A DNA stretch of 64,000 bases from JAEINY01 sp942490535 (GTDB lineage: Bacteria; Bacteroidota; Bacteroidia; Bacteroidales; Marinilabiliaceae): NCBI GenBank assembly GCA_942490535.1, contig CALNXQ010000005.1:186001-250000 (forward strand). Reading direction: 5' to 3'. The notes under the pieces were generated by a model. The model saw nothing but the letters and a program-made list of their open reading frames with translations. It was not told the DNA's origin and did no database searches. Below, piece by piece: positions 26,122-35,884 of the stretch. Each line of letters starts with the position of its first letter. Position 1 is the first letter of the stretch. The position numbers were made by a program, and so were the translations under genes.

Positions 26122-26685
26122 TTAGGATAAAAATAAATAACCAATCGGGATTGCAATACCGATCAGCAGTAATAGCAAGCGCCGGAGTCCCTTTTTTCCT
26201 TTCAAGGGCAGCATAATAATTCCTGAAACAGCCAGGAAAATTAATGCTCCGGCGAACAGATCTGCTACTACTGTCCAGCCAGTTACTTTATTATAATGCA
26301 ACTTATTGATGTAATAGTACAACCAGCGTTTTTCATGCCGTTCATATTCAGTGAAACCCGTATCTGCATTATAAACCCCGATGCCACCATCAAACAATAA
26401 TCGCAAATGGACCTCATCCAACCTGCCGGTTCTCTCAATAGCTGGTACATCCGACAATGTTTGCCACAGCAATTTCAGGGCTTCTTCATTGAGACCTTTG
26501 GTAAGCGTCAAATGCTTATGGGTAGTGGAATAAGATGGATTTTTACCGTTCATGTGATTGAGCAGAATACCCGATAAACCATACACCATTGCCACTCCAA
26601 TCATCAACAAGCCCACATCGCGGTGTAACTGGCGCATCCATTTGCGCATGGAGGCCCTATTGAACGAGGTCATAATCCTGGCCAT
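26122..26685 (-). CDS. PepSY-associated TM protein
   Basis: A 187-residue membrane protein. RKWMRQLHRDVGLLMIGVAMVYGLSGILLNH is the PepSY-TM signature helix; two or three more helices lie in the C-terminal third (VVADLFAGALIFLAVSGIIMLPL and LLLLLIGIAIPIGYLFL). The periplasmic middle part is PepSY-like. Many PepSY-TM proteins are linked to iron-siderophore reduction. The frame starts at 26685 and overlaps the upstream lipoprotein by 29 nt; ATGs at 26673 or 26649 would reduce or avoid the overlap, and 26649 leaves a normal membrane N-terminus. It is last in the operon. Confidence 0.82.
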   Translation of the reverse strand: MARIMTSFNRASMRKWMRQLHRDVGLLMIGVAMVYGLSGILLNHMNGKNPSYSTTHKHLTLTKGLNEEALKLLWQTLSDVPAIERTGRLDEVHLRLLFDGGIGVYNADTGFTEYERHEKRWLYYYINKLHYNKVTGWTVVADLFAGALIFLAVSGIIMLPLKGKKGLRRLLLLLIGIAIPIGYLFLS

Positions 26686-27193
26686 CGATATAGTAAATGG
26701 AATAATAGTCCTTCCCGTTGGACTTCATCCACTCCCTCATTTGGGTAATGTTATTGTTTTCGGCCGCACAGGTTTCTGCGCTTCCATCTTCTTTCACCTT
26801 CTTCTCCTGAAGAGCTTCCGCCCATTGATTAATATACTCTTCGGTCAGCCGTCGCTCCTTTAAAATGCCTTTTACCCGAATGGTTTTACCCGTTAATTCA
26901 CGGTTAAATCCATTAATCGCACCGCCTGCTTCTATCCGAATGGTTTCATTACCTGTCGCATCTATTAAAAAACACCGCTTACCGGCATGCTTACATGTGT
27001 GTGATACCACTGCTGTGAGTTCTACTTCTTTATCTCTCATTTGTACTGCCTGATGCAATAAAGAGTCAATACTGAAAAATGAGCTGGACTTACTCACTTG
27101 GTTGTCATTGGCACAAACGGTTTCCTGTTTTTGGCCTGTGCCGTTACAAGCTGTCAAAACAGCTATGAAAGCTAACATCAATAAATGTTTCAT
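26657..27193 (-). CDS. OB-fold-like lipoprotein
   Basis: A 178-residue lipoprotein with lipobox LTAC (Cys16). The central part (VELTAVVSHTCKHAGKRCFLIDATGNETIRIEAGG... TGKTIRVKGILKERR) has the strand pattern of the OB-fold domain found in tRNA_anti-like and DUF4920-type exported proteins. Several cysteines (CKHAGKRC, and further ones in ETCAAEN) could bind a metal. It is cotranscribed with the PepSY-TM gene that overlaps its end. Metal handling is inference. Confidence 0.7.
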   Translation of the reverse strand: MKHLLMLAFIAVLTACNGTGQKQETVCANDNQVSKSSSFFSIDSLLHQAVQMRDKEVELTAVVSHTCKHAGKRCFLIDATGNETIRIEAGGAINGFNRELTGKTIRVKGILKERRLTEEYINQWAEALQEKKVKEDGSAETCAAENNNITQMREWMKSNGKDYYSIYYIDGQDYDLVQ

Positions 27194-27221
27194 TCTAAAT
27201 AATTGTATTGGTAATTAATAT

Positions 27222-28439
27222 TTACTTGCGATAAAATAAGAGGGCCACAAAACCAAATATTCCGGTTACTAACACCCAACCTACTCCTGTTAGAAAAGGG
27301 ATCTCATGGCGTTGCTTCCAATGGAGGATAGCCCAGACGAAAGCGAGTATCACGGAGACCATTAAACTCAACGGAGAACTTGCTATTACTTGAGGGTAGA
27401 CAAAGGCTGTATGCGGATGCTCTATTTCAATTCGAAAGGGGATAGCCCATTGAGATAACTGACCCCAAAGGTCCGTTTCAGCCTTTTGGAACACCTCATC
27501 AACCCGCTCCAGCGTCTGGCTGTTCAAGGCTATGCTTTGATGTCCCTTTCCTGAAGTGATGTGCACATTCCAGTAGAGCATATTCGCCATGATCATGATA
27601 TTTTCAGCCTGAAAATCATAGTGTAGAGGCAGCGGATGCAAATGATAAGAGGAAGACTCTACCATGTACATCTGTTGCTGATCATCAAACAGAAAACCGT
27701 AAAAACGCCGGTCCGGCACTTCTACCATTGAAAAATGTAAGGCATTCACTTGGGCACCAATACCCGTATTGATCACAAAGGGTTTACCATTCACTTGTTT
27801 TACATGAAAGACCTGTCCATTTGCATCTTTAATGAAATAACCTTCATCGTAAGCCTTACGTGCAGTGGGAATCCCAGCCACCCACCGGGCGGGAAACTGA
27901 AAACCGGCCCTTTCCAGAGCTACTTGAAACCGCAAGCTCTTTTCATAATTTACGGTATTGGTTGCTGCATCGATAAACTCCAGGCGACCGGAACATCGAA
28001 ATACATCAGCGGGGACCTCCAACTTTACACGACCCGACATGGATTCGTACATGGGATACAAAGCCATCACCGGTCGATCTACATCACGCGGCTTCAGGCG
28101 AAAATTGAAACTCCTTTTGCGGATCTGATCCACTGAAACTGGCACGCCATGAATGGAATCCGGCATGCGACCATCCGCTACCAGTTGCCGGTACTGAAAC
28201 AATGGCAGTATGGAGTCAAAAGCGGCTTCCGGGTATAGCTTTCCCAGTTCATCTTCACGTACAATATCCTGCTGTCCCATGCGGGTATAAGTGAATTGCC
28301 GAATCACGGAACTATAGTAGGTAAAGGCATAGCGTGAGACAGACTCACTACCCATCTTTATCAATTGCGGCAATAAATAGGATAGTAAAAATGTGGTTAT
28401 GACGATGAGCACCCATCGCATCCATTTAATATTAGTCAT
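27222..28439 (-). CDS. DUF4857 membrane protein
   Basis: A protein of 405 residues from the ATG at 28439 (MTNIKWMRWVLIV); a GTG at 28481 would add 14 residues. One hydrophobic helix near the N-terminus and two at the C-terminus (SLMVSVILAFVWAIL, GVGWVLVTGIFGFVALLFY) enclose about 300 periplasmic residues. The overall layout matches DUF4857 proteins of Bacteroidota, which are encoded with ABC transporter and TonB receptor genes. The biochemical role is unknown. Confidence 0.7.
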   Translation of the reverse strand: MTNIKWMRWVLIVITTFLLSYLLPQLIKMGSESVSRYAFTYYSSVIRQFTYTRMGQQDIVREDELGKLYPEAAFDSILPLFQYRQLVADGRMPDSIHGVPVSVDQIRKRSFNFRLKPRDVDRPVMALYPMYESMSGRVKLEVPADVFRCSGRLEFIDAATNTVNYEKSLRFQVALERAGFQFPARWVAGIPTARKAYDEGYFIKDANGQVFHVKQVNGKPFVINTGIGAQVNALHFSMVEVPDRRFYGFLFDDQQQMYMVESSSYHLHPLPLHYDFQAENIMIMANMLYWNVHITSGKGHQSIALNSQTLERVDEVFQKAETDLWGQLSQWAIPFRIEIEHPHTAFVYPQVIASSPLSLMVSVILAFVWAILHWKQRHEIPFLTGVGWVLVTGIFGFVALLFYRK

Positions 28440-28490
28440 CTGAATTAGTTTTGGTACATTGGATAGTTTATTTCTGAGCACAACGCTTCA

Positions 28491-29159
28491 TTACTGCACC
28501 CCCTGCCGAAACCGCGCCACGGAATAAAAAACAAACAGGCCACTCAGGCTATCGACAACGATTAAAACAGGTAAAAAGAAACGGTAGCCGCCGGACGGCA
28601 CAGACAGAAAATGCAGGTATATCACTATAATTGCCACTGCACCATTCAAAACGCGTTGCAACCACACGGGTTCAATGCAAATCCAGGTAGTGAGCAAGTA
28701 GCCTGTTAGCCCTGCCAATAGGGCCGGTGTCAAGGCTTGCGACCAGGCCCACAGCATTTCCGGCGCCACTTTAAAATGTATCACCCCTGTAACCACTAAA
28801 GTCACACACAAATTGATAAATATTAAACTCCCCAGTCCAAACAGCAGCATGGCCCAAACCGACTTGAGATGCGGCATGGGTAAATGAAGGGTAAGCTTAA
28901 ATCGTCGTTTCAGCATCTCTGGCACAAACTGCCCCAATGCAATCAATACGCCACCTATTAAGGGTAAAAATTTCACGTATTCAATCAGTACCAAATCTTT
29001 TTGAATAATCATATCCCAGAGGTGCACCGCACCGGCAAAGCGAAAACTACGATTCATCTTAACCAGTGTAAAAATGGCTGTCGCCACATAGATCATTGCG
29101 ACCAGCAAGAGCAGCCAGCGCACTTTGATCCATTCCTTATAAAGAATTGCTTTTGTCAT
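28491..29159 (-). CDS. ABC transporter permease-like membrane protein
   Basis: A 222-residue inner-membrane protein with about six hydrophobic helices, beginning MTKAILYKEWIKVRW, the usual start of ABC-2-type permeases. It is small for a permease and would dimerise. The ATPase gene is upstream in the operon, separated by 133 bp of non-coding sequence. The partner DUF4857 protein follows. Confidence 0.75.
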   Translation of the reverse strand: MTKAILYKEWIKVRWLLLLVAMIYVATAIFTLVKMNRSFRFAGAVHLWDMIIQKDLVLIEYVKFLPLIGGVLIALGQFVPEMLKRRFKLTLHLPMPHLKSVWAMLLFGLGSLIFINLCVTLVVTGVIHFKVAPEMLWAWSQALTPALLAGLTGYLLTTWICIEPVWLQRVLNGAVAIIVIYLHFLSVPSGGYRFFLPVLIVVDSLSGLFVFYSVARFRQGVQ

Positions 29160-29292
29160 TAAATTATTTCGCTAATGTGACAATTTGATTAGTGTGATTC
29201 GACTTGTTGTTCATGAACCAATTCCTTAGAGTCCACCGAAACGTAAACCAAACCACATTGAACGTTTTACTTTCTTCTACTATTAACTTTTC

Positions 29293-30174
29293 TCAATACT
29301 TCCCCGTCAACCCGATGAAAGCCTCTTCCAGGGTCAAGGGATTCATGCGGAAGTCATCCACCGGATGCGCGACCGACACCAGCGCCTTTACCTCTTCGGG
29401 GGGCAAAAAGGAGTAGGTTTCCCATCGGCTACCAATGTGATCAGTACTCCATAATTCCTGATGATGAACGGGCGAAAGACCGGGGCCTAAGAGGAAGGAA
29501 TACTTCCGGAAATTCCTCATGATGTGATCCGTTTTCGCATGCAGAAGGATACGCCCGTAATCCAGAATAATACATTCATCCACCAACTGCTCCATGTCCT
29601 GGATGATGTGACTGGTAAGGAAGATGGTCTTATCGCCCGAGGCGGCGAACTCCCGTAAGTAATCCACAAATAAATGGCGATATCCGGGATCGAGCCCCAT
29701 GCTGAAATCATCCAAAATCAATAATTCAGGATCCTGGGCCAATAACAACCCTAAGGCCACTTGCGAGCGCTGCCCGCAGGACATGCTGCTGAGTTTTTGT
29801 GTTGGCAGCACCTGCAGCTTTTTCAACAGCTCATAGTAGGCCTCGCGCTTCCAGTTTTTAAAAAAGTTGGAATAATACTTTTCGATTTGCTGCACAGTAA
29901 AAAAATCATGCTGTACATGACCTTCCAGCAAAAGCCCGATTTTACTTTTTGTTTGGGGCGACAACTGCTCCATCTCCTCGCCAAATAAACGGCAGGTACC
30001 CGCTACCGGCTTTAAGAAACCATTCAGAATATTGATAATGGTCGTTTTCCCGGTTCCGTTTTTCCCCAGCAGCCCCAACACCCGGCCCCGCTGCACCTCA
30101 AAATTGAGGTTTTCGTAGATACAGCGCTCCCCATAATAATGGGTGACGTTCTCACATTGTATAATTGGTTGCAT
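29293..30174 (-). CDS. ABC transporter ATP-binding protein
   Basis: The start is set at the ATG at 30174 (MQPIIQCENVTHYYGE), giving 293 residues and avoiding overlap with the barrel gene. Walker A GLLGKNGTGKTT (34-45), the Q-loop region LLLEGH, Walker B ELLILDDFSMGLD and the switch His in TSHIIQDME are all present. The signature is SCGQR where LSGGQ is usual, a relaxed form seen in many ABC-2 exporters. The C-terminal 80 residues (after LHAKTDHIM) are a family-typical extension. It pairs with the downstream permease. Confidence 0.9.
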   Translation of the reverse strand: MQPIIQCENVTHYYGERCIYENLNFEVQRGRVLGLLGKNGTGKTTIINILNGFLKPVAGTCRLFGEEMEQLSPQTKSKIGLLLEGHVQHDFFTVQQIEKYYSNFFKNWKREAYYELLKKLQVLPTQKLSSMSCGQRSQVALGLLLAQDPELLILDDFSMGLDPGYRHLFVDYLREFAASGDKTIFLTSHIIQDMEQLVDECIILDYGRILLHAKTDHIMRNFRKYSFLLGPGLSPVHHQELWSTDHIGSRWETYSFLPPEEVKALVSVAHPVDDFRMNPLTLEEAFIGLTGKY

Positions 30175-30197
30175 TTGATATTTTTTATTGTATTGAT

Positions 30198-31727
30198 CTA
30201 AAAAAAGAAACCTACTGATCCCTCCCAAAAGTGATTTGACCGATCGGTGTTACTCGTTATCTCGTAATTAAGCCCCAGGTGGATGGCCAAATTTTGTTTC
30301 ACGGGCATGATGAGCGAAAGACCAGCCTTTGCCCGGTACAAATCCAGTTTTTTAGTGTTAAAATCAGGCAACACCAAGGAGCGCGTCACCACATATCTGG
30401 CATCACCATCAGAGGTAGACAACAGCTGCTGGTCAGCGCTGATGATTTTCTGCACCTGCCCTTGTAAACGCATACCCCAGGTGGCTTTATCAGTGAATTT
30501 TTGTCCCTGCAGGATCAGGTGGCCTGCGCCATTTTTAAAACGCGTGAAAAAAGTCCCTTTTTGGTACAACTCCGCTTCGGTTTGAAAGCCACCTCCCGCT
30601 TCAGCCGACAACAAATACCCTTGGGTATTATAAGTGGTTAGCAATGCCAGGGTACAATTCAGTTCTTCCCGTGAATATTTCGGCAGTCTGGATAGCAGTT
30701 GACGATCGCTTTCACGTGATTCATGATCCACCACCACTACTTTGTAAAGGTATTCAGTCCCTCTCCCATGGAGGTAATTCACATGGGCTTTGAATGCATA
30801 GGTGAATTTTTCAAAGGCCATCCGGTATCCCCCTTCTGCTTGCAGAGCTTTCTTGGCGTACACGCCATAGGTGTAATTACTGTGCAGAAACGCGTTGGAA
30901 AATCCCCTGTACTGCCCCGTCAGGTAAAGACCCGTTGGCGCCTGTGGAATCCATTGAAAAGCAAGGTTGAAACCGGCTCCATGATACGCTACGCCATAGG
31001 TGTATTCTGCACCAGACAAAATATCACTGTAAAAGCCCAATCCGTTCAGCACATAAAAATTGGTAAGAGCCCTGCCATCGTCCTTGTAATTGCGTACCGA
31101 GGCATACTGACGGTAACGGTTGTATTCTGCAGAGAGACCAAATAGATGTTTCCCAATGCGGCGCGCCCACCCCAAACCGATTGTAAAATCAGATACCTTA
31201 ATGCTAGCCCGTGGATCCTTCTGTCGATAGGAACCATAAGCCCGATAGGACAGGTTCAGATGGAAAGCGTGGGCCCCCAATTGGCGCGATGCACCGCCCC
31301 ACAAGTGATATTGCTCCCCATAGGTGGTACCGCCAAGCGTATCGGCCAGAATGTAAGGGCCCGTCTTATCCAGGTCGGTAACATTGCTCCATTTAATTCC
31401 AGTTGTTGTGTGGTGGGAATAGGTAAGTCCACCCAGCAAATCAAATGCCCCATCACGTTTGTAGCCGGCAGCCAGAGCCCCATACTGTTGCTCCCCCTCG
31501 CCATCTTGCAGAAGATGAAAAGAACGGTGATCGCTACCCGTATAACCCAGCCTCACGGTTGACAATGCCGGCAATGGCTTTAGACTTAACAATGCCGGGT
31601 TGGATTGATACCCGGACAGGAAATTGATTTGCGGGTGATGCCATGGCCGGATACGGGCAACAATTGAATCACCTGCCACAGCTAAACAGGAAATAAATAA
31701 AAGCAATAGAATGGAAAAGACTTTCAC
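30198..31727 (-). CDS. Outer-membrane beta-barrel protein (DUF6850-like)
   Basis: A 509-residue protein with signal peptide MKVFSILLLLFISCLAVAG and then alternating amphipathic strands rich in aromatic residues and Gly, with a C-terminal strand ending in SVGFFF, as for barrels inserted by BamA. The repeated HxWGG / YxAYG strand patterns and its place after a DUF4876 lipoprotein fit the DUF6850 group. It could be a second outer-membrane element of the TonB system. Confidence 0.72.
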   Translation of the reverse strand: MKVFSILLLLFISCLAVAGDSIVARIRPWHHPQINFLSGYQSNPALLSLKPLPALSTVRLGYTGSDHRSFHLLQDGEGEQQYGALAAGYKRDGAFDLLGGLTYSHHTTTGIKWSNVTDLDKTGPYILADTLGGTTYGEQYHLWGGASRQLGAHAFHLNLSYRAYGSYRQKDPRASIKVSDFTIGLGWARRIGKHLFGLSAEYNRYRQYASVRNYKDDGRALTNFYVLNGLGFYSDILSGAEYTYGVAYHGAGFNLAFQWIPQAPTGLYLTGQYRGFSNAFLHSNYTYGVYAKKALQAEGGYRMAFEKFTYAFKAHVNYLHGRGTEYLYKVVVVDHESRESDRQLLSRLPKYSREELNCTLALLTTYNTQGYLLSAEAGGGFQTEAELYQKGTFFTRFKNGAGHLILQGQKFTDKATWGMRLQGQVQKIISADQQLLSTSDGDARYVVTRSLVLPDFNTKKLDLYRAKAGLSLIMPVKQNLAIHLGLNYEITSNTDRSNHFWEGSVGFFF

Positions 31728-31797
31728 GGATAAACGTTCATTTCATGATCAGAACTGCTGCAGTCCATCGTATGGGATAACTGCAGCCGTCCACCTG

Positions 31798-32982
31798 TTA
31801 TTGAAATACTTTGGGTTGTGGCTCCACCGTGGACAAAAAGTCATTGGCCGAATCATTGGTATCGGCATACACCACGCGTCCCTCAGCTGTTGTTGTCTTA
31901 ACCTTTCGGCGGACACATTTACCGTAACGGCTGGCATCGCCATCGCCGCAATTGATATAGGATAGATCCAGCCGCGGGGAAAAGGCTTTGCTTTGATAGT
32001 TGGATGGCGTACTGCATTCCACGGCATCCAACACCCACTCGTTAGGCACTTTATAACGGCTTATCTCATTTCCCGATATACTGGTATATTCATACTTATA
32101 ATTGGTCAGATAGGCCTCCATGCTAACCTCAGGTTTAAAAAGTAAATAAGACTTATAGCCCCGATTGTGAGGTGTCCAGATCGAAGCTGAATAAGAGAAG
32201 TGACGAATCAGGTTGGGCACTTCCGGCACATCTACATCCAGGCGGTGATTATCGAACCATTCAAAATCAGCAATCGTTAGGTCATATGAATTGGAGTTCA
32301 CCTCTTTGTGATTCATGCCCACATCGGCTAAAACAAGGCTCCTGCCAGGCTGCACCGGGTACTCCTTTCCGGACCCCGGAATGGTATAAATAGTAGCTAC
32401 CACCGCAAACGCATCCACCCATTCAGCATGAGCATTCAAGGCTGTGGCCGTGGAATGATCCGACTCACACACCGACAAGCCATCGGCATACAGCACCTTA
32501 TCAGAGTTATTGTACAATTCGAAATATTTATCCTTGTAATAGGATTTGCCTTCCGGTGTTTGAGAGCCGGTGAAGTAAAGTTCCTTGAAGACCCAACCGG
32601 TGGCCTCTTCCACAATGAACAATTCAATTTGCAGGCTCATATTTCCCTTTTCAACAATGCGATTTTCTTCTTGACCACGAACAATGGTTGCCCCTTCCAC
32701 ATTGGCCTTCCGGTATACTTTTCCGGCCACCAGAATAGTATAAATCCCATCTTCCAGCGTAACCGAAATCCTGTTGTCCACAACCGGCGCCGTTACCGTG
32801 GTGGCTGTATTAATGTTTTCAAAAGTTACCTGCAATTCACCAAGATCTGCACCTATCAGTTTTTCGGGCAATAAAAAGGTGACTTCGGTCTGTGTCATGG
32901 GAATCGGATCCTCATCCTGACAACCGGGTAACAAAAGACCTAAGGTGAGTACCCACAGGAGTAGAAAATACATGTGCTTCAT
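31798..32982 (-). CDS. DUF4876 lipoprotein
   Basis: A 394-residue lipoprotein: signal MKHMYFLLLWVLTLGLLLPGC with Cys21 lipidated, followed by acidic QDEDP, which favours outer-membrane or surface display. The first 100 residues form a beta-sandwich-like part (EVTFLLPEKLIGADLGELQVTF). The remainder (GWVFKELYFTGSQTPEGKSYYKDKYFELYNNSD) is the DUF4876 core, resembling the lamin-tail-like fold. It starts 12 bp after the TonB receptor stop and probably works as its surface partner, as SusD-like or HmuY-like lipoproteins do. Confidence 0.78.
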   Translation of the reverse strand: MKHMYFLLLWVLTLGLLLPGCQDEDPIPMTQTEVTFLLPEKLIGADLGELQVTFENINTATTVTAPVVDNRISVTLEDGIYTILVAGKVYRKANVEGATIVRGQEENRIVEKGNMSLQIELFIVEEATGWVFKELYFTGSQTPEGKSYYKDKYFELYNNSDKVLYADGLSVCESDHSTATALNAHAEWVDAFAVVATIYTIPGSGKEYPVQPGRSLVLADVGMNHKEVNSNSYDLTIADFEWFDNHRLDVDVPEVPNLIRHFSYSASIWTPHNRGYKSYLLFKPEVSMEAYLTNYKYEYTSISGNEISRYKVPNEWVLDAVECSTPSNYQSKAFSPRLDLSYINCGDGDASRYGKCVRRKVKTTTAEGRVVYADTNDSANDFLSTVEPQPKVFQ

Positions 32983-32994
32983 CGTTTAATATAT

Positions 32995-35757
32995 TTAAAG
33001 TTTAATATTTGCTTCCATTCCGAAATAAGGACGCGAGGTGGGCCTCACCACCTGGTTGGCACGGTTCGTATAGGGTTTGTGATAGTCAAACAGGTTCTGC
33101 ACAAAGAACGAAACACGCAGGTGTGCGCCAATTTCCTTGGACACCTTCAGGTCAACCGTGAGCCCCAACGGTTCAGTAACAGTCTGGTCTTGCCGACTGT
33201 GTGCGTTGTAAACCAGGTAGTTTAACACCGGATCTGTCGCATCCGCCTGAGTAAATGGCAGGCGTTCACCGGTTGGCGTGAGGTAGGCCAGCGGTGTGCC
33301 ATCCGGTTGTTCATAGCGATTCCGTTTAAACCAGACGGACTGAAATGAAACACTGGTCAGCAAACGCAAAGCCGGCAAGTGTGTATCCAAGCGGACATTG
33401 GTATTCAACCATTCATCAGTGGTGTTATCATTAAAGGGCCACTGATAAACCCCGGTATAAGGATAGGGTTCGTTGTTCAGGTAGATGCCCGGACGCTCAT
33501 ATCCGAATCCCCCATCTTTCTGTTGGGTTTTAAAATAAGCGCCATTGATGGTTACTGACGTTTGTAAGGCCTTCAGCGGGGCCAGTGCCACTTGGTACTC
33601 AATGCCTTTTTTATTGAGGTGCCGGGTATTACTCCACTGAGTATAGCTGTTTAAAATGGTTTTATCGTGATAGGCAAAAGCCGCCAAAGCAGGCGGGCCG
33701 GTCAGGTCGGTGGAGGACACAGAGCTTTCATCGTAATCGCGGTATGTGAGCGAACGGAACAACGCCTGCCGGCTGAAACCATTGGTCATTTCTTCCTGAA
33801 AGAAGGTCACATCCATCTTATGAGTCCCCCATGAAACGGATAAACCAATTTCCTTTTTCAGGTTGCGTGCCGCTGTCAGATTATAATTGGTCACATCCTG
33901 TTTGATGGTGTACACATACAGGCGACGCCAATCAGCCGACACGTTGGAGTAGTAGTTCAACTCATAGAGGTCATCATAAACCGGTTCGGGATAAACCATG
34001 CTCATGGTCGGTGTTTTGGTATGCCAGCCATAGCCTCCCGTGATGGCCAGCCGCAGATCGGATGCTGACTGCATGGCCAATGCAGGAAAGTTCCACCGCA
34101 CATTGAAGCGTGGATCGGGGTACACCTCGCCCCGCATCTGATAGGCCTGCGCCAAACCGGCCATCACCTGAAAGCGCACACCTGCCCTCACTTCGAGCCG
34201 GTGCCGCTTGAAACGTCTGCTCATCTGATCCTCCAGATAAATGGCCACATCCTGCAGAGCGGGGATCCGGCTCAAATCCCGGGGGCGTGACATCGACTGG
34301 TTGGGATAGATGGGATGCGCCTTGTCCATTTGAATGCCGGCTCCCTGGTTTTTATCATAGCGATAATCCATTCCGGCTTTAAACTTGTGTTGCCACCGGG
34401 TAGTTTGCCAGTCGGCCCCGGCACACAGGCTAAGGAAAGCATACCGGGGCTGCCCTTCTATTTCCAGCGATGCATTATAATTCGATGGCAAATAGATGCC
34501 ATCCCCTTTTTTGGTTTCTTCTGCCAGGGGCAGCGCCGTAGGACCGGTTAACTGCACGTTTCTTTCCCGCTTCAGCACATCATACCCTTGCGTATAGCCC
34601 GCTTCCATTTTGAGCATGCGCAACCATCCATCTGTAAAGTCCACCTGCTGACTCAGTGACAGGATCAGCTTTCGATAAACCGATTCGTAAAGGTCTTTCT
34701 GCCCGTGGTTCAACTCCGGATCCTGACGGGTGGCATCCATATTAAAAGCATAATTGCCCGAGGCTTTCAAGGTGTGATGCCAGCGGGCGTGCAGCCATTT
34801 TTTATGATAACGCACAGAAGAGCTCAGGCGCTGGTAGGTTTCCAGCGGATTGGCGGGTGTTTTATAATGGTGCAGGTAATCAACACCGGCGTTGATAACA
34901 CCTCCTTTGCCAGGCAACAGAACGCCTTTTTCAAGAGCCACCAGCTTACTCTTTAAGTCGGTTTTTAAACGTCCCTGCCAGGCGGTGGCCCCCGTTTTAC
35001 GGGTAATGATGACCACCCCCGAGCTTAAATCGCCATGCTCCACCGAGGGAATGCCCCGAATGATTTCCACCGATTCAATCTGATCCGTACTGATCTGCCG
35101 CATGTCCAGACCATTGTTCTGATTCAGGCGATACCGGCCCTCCGACTCGCCACTCAAGCCATTTATAGCCTGCATATTTACATCATTGCTCAGCGCCATG
35201 CCATCTACAATCACGGCCGTTCCCAAGGCTGTATTATCAATTGCCTGATAAGCGCCCGGCGCCTGCCGCAACGTAATGGGATTGACCTCAGACAGATTGG
35301 GTGCGACACTCACCATACCGGGCAGTAAGGTGAGGAGATCAGTAAATGAAGAAGGCTGCAAATGTTGCATGGCCATCACCCGGATTTTGGAAGCCGTCTC
35401 CAGTCCCTTTTTCTCTTCAGCGATGACCGATACTTCGGCAATGGATAAACTGTGGGGTTGCAGGCAAAAAGAAGCCACGGTCTGCACATCGATCACCATT
35501 AAGGTGTCAATGGTGATGAATCCAATGCAGGATACCTGAATGCGGTAAACGCCCACCTCCGGCAGGCTAAAGGCAAAACAACCAGCTTCATCCGATACGG
35601 TTCCACGTCCCAGTTCAGGCACTACCACATTAGCATACCCGATGGCTTGCTGCGTGTCACAGTGCAGGAGCCGACCGGTCATAGACACCGTTTGACTAAC
35701 ACACCAGCCATACATGAGCAGGCAGATCCCGATACTGAATATTTTTTTGTACCCCAT
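32995..35757 (-). CDS. TonB-dependent receptor with carboxypeptidase-regulatory N-terminus
   Basis: Translation is taken from the ATG at 35757 (MGYKKIFSIGICLLM), giving 920 residues; the frame extends upstream through the promoter. A signal peptide is followed by a CarboxypepD_reg-like domain (VSMTGRLLHCDTQQAIGYANVVV), a plug domain (near 150-260, with ESVEIIRGIPSVEHGDLSSGVVI) and a 22-strand-type barrel. Energy-driven import of a ligand through the outer membrane is its family role. It heads an eight-gene operon with a DUF4876 lipoprotein, a second barrel, ABC genes and PepSY-TM. No STN domain is seen, so anti-sigma signalling is unlikely. Confidence 0.9.
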   Translation of the reverse strand: MGYKKIFSIGICLLMYGWCVSQTVSMTGRLLHCDTQQAIGYANVVVPELGRGTVSDEAGCFAFSLPEVGVYRIQVSCIGFITIDTLMVIDVQTVASFCLQPHSLSIAEVSVIAEEKKGLETASKIRVMAMQHLQPSSFTDLLTLLPGMVSVAPNLSEVNPITLRQAPGAYQAIDNTALGTAVIVDGMALSNDVNMQAINGLSGESEGRYRLNQNNGLDMRQISTDQIESVEIIRGIPSVEHGDLSSGVVIITRKTGATAWQGRLKTDLKSKLVALEKGVLLPGKGGVINAGVDYLHHYKTPANPLETYQRLSSSVRYHKKWLHARWHHTLKASGNYAFNMDATRQDPELNHGQKDLYESVYRKLILSLSQQVDFTDGWLRMLKMEAGYTQGYDVLKRERNVQLTGPTALPLAEETKKGDGIYLPSNYNASLEIEGQPRYAFLSLCAGADWQTTRWQHKFKAGMDYRYDKNQGAGIQMDKAHPIYPNQSMSRPRDLSRIPALQDVAIYLEDQMSRRFKRHRLEVRAGVRFQVMAGLAQAYQMRGEVYPDPRFNVRWNFPALAMQSASDLRLAITGGYGWHTKTPTMSMVYPEPVYDDLYELNYYSNVSADWRRLYVYTIKQDVTNYNLTAARNLKKEIGLSVSWGTHKMDVTFFQEEMTNGFSRQALFRSLTYRDYDESSVSSTDLTGPPALAAFAYHDKTILNSYTQWSNTRHLNKKGIEYQVALAPLKALQTSVTINGAYFKTQQKDGGFGYERPGIYLNNEPYPYTGVYQWPFNDNTTDEWLNTNVRLDTHLPALRLLTSVSFQSVWFKRNRYEQPDGTPLAYLTPTGERLPFTQADATDPVLNYLVYNAHSRQDQTVTEPLGLTVDLKVSKEIGAHLRVSFFVQNLFDYHKPYTNRANQVVRPTSRPYFGMEANIKL

Positions 35758-35776
35758 TGTATTTGCTATCGCGAAG

Positions 35777-35807
35777 CAAAGATAGATGGGGGTTGAGCGA
35801 GGATCAA
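35777..35807 (-). promoter_or_regulatory. Promoter of the TonB receptor operon
   Basis: On the minus strand TTG (35805-35807), 20 bp, then TATCTTTG (35777-35784). The start of transcription would be near 35771, so the leader is only about 15 nt. A CCAC/GTGG inverted repeat (35811-35823) just upstream could be an operator. Confidence 0.65.
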
Positions 35808-35884
35808 TCGCCACTAATGGTGGTTTAATTATGATTACTTTTAGGGGTGATGTGCACTGCAAATCCGGCAGTGATCCAACTTAC

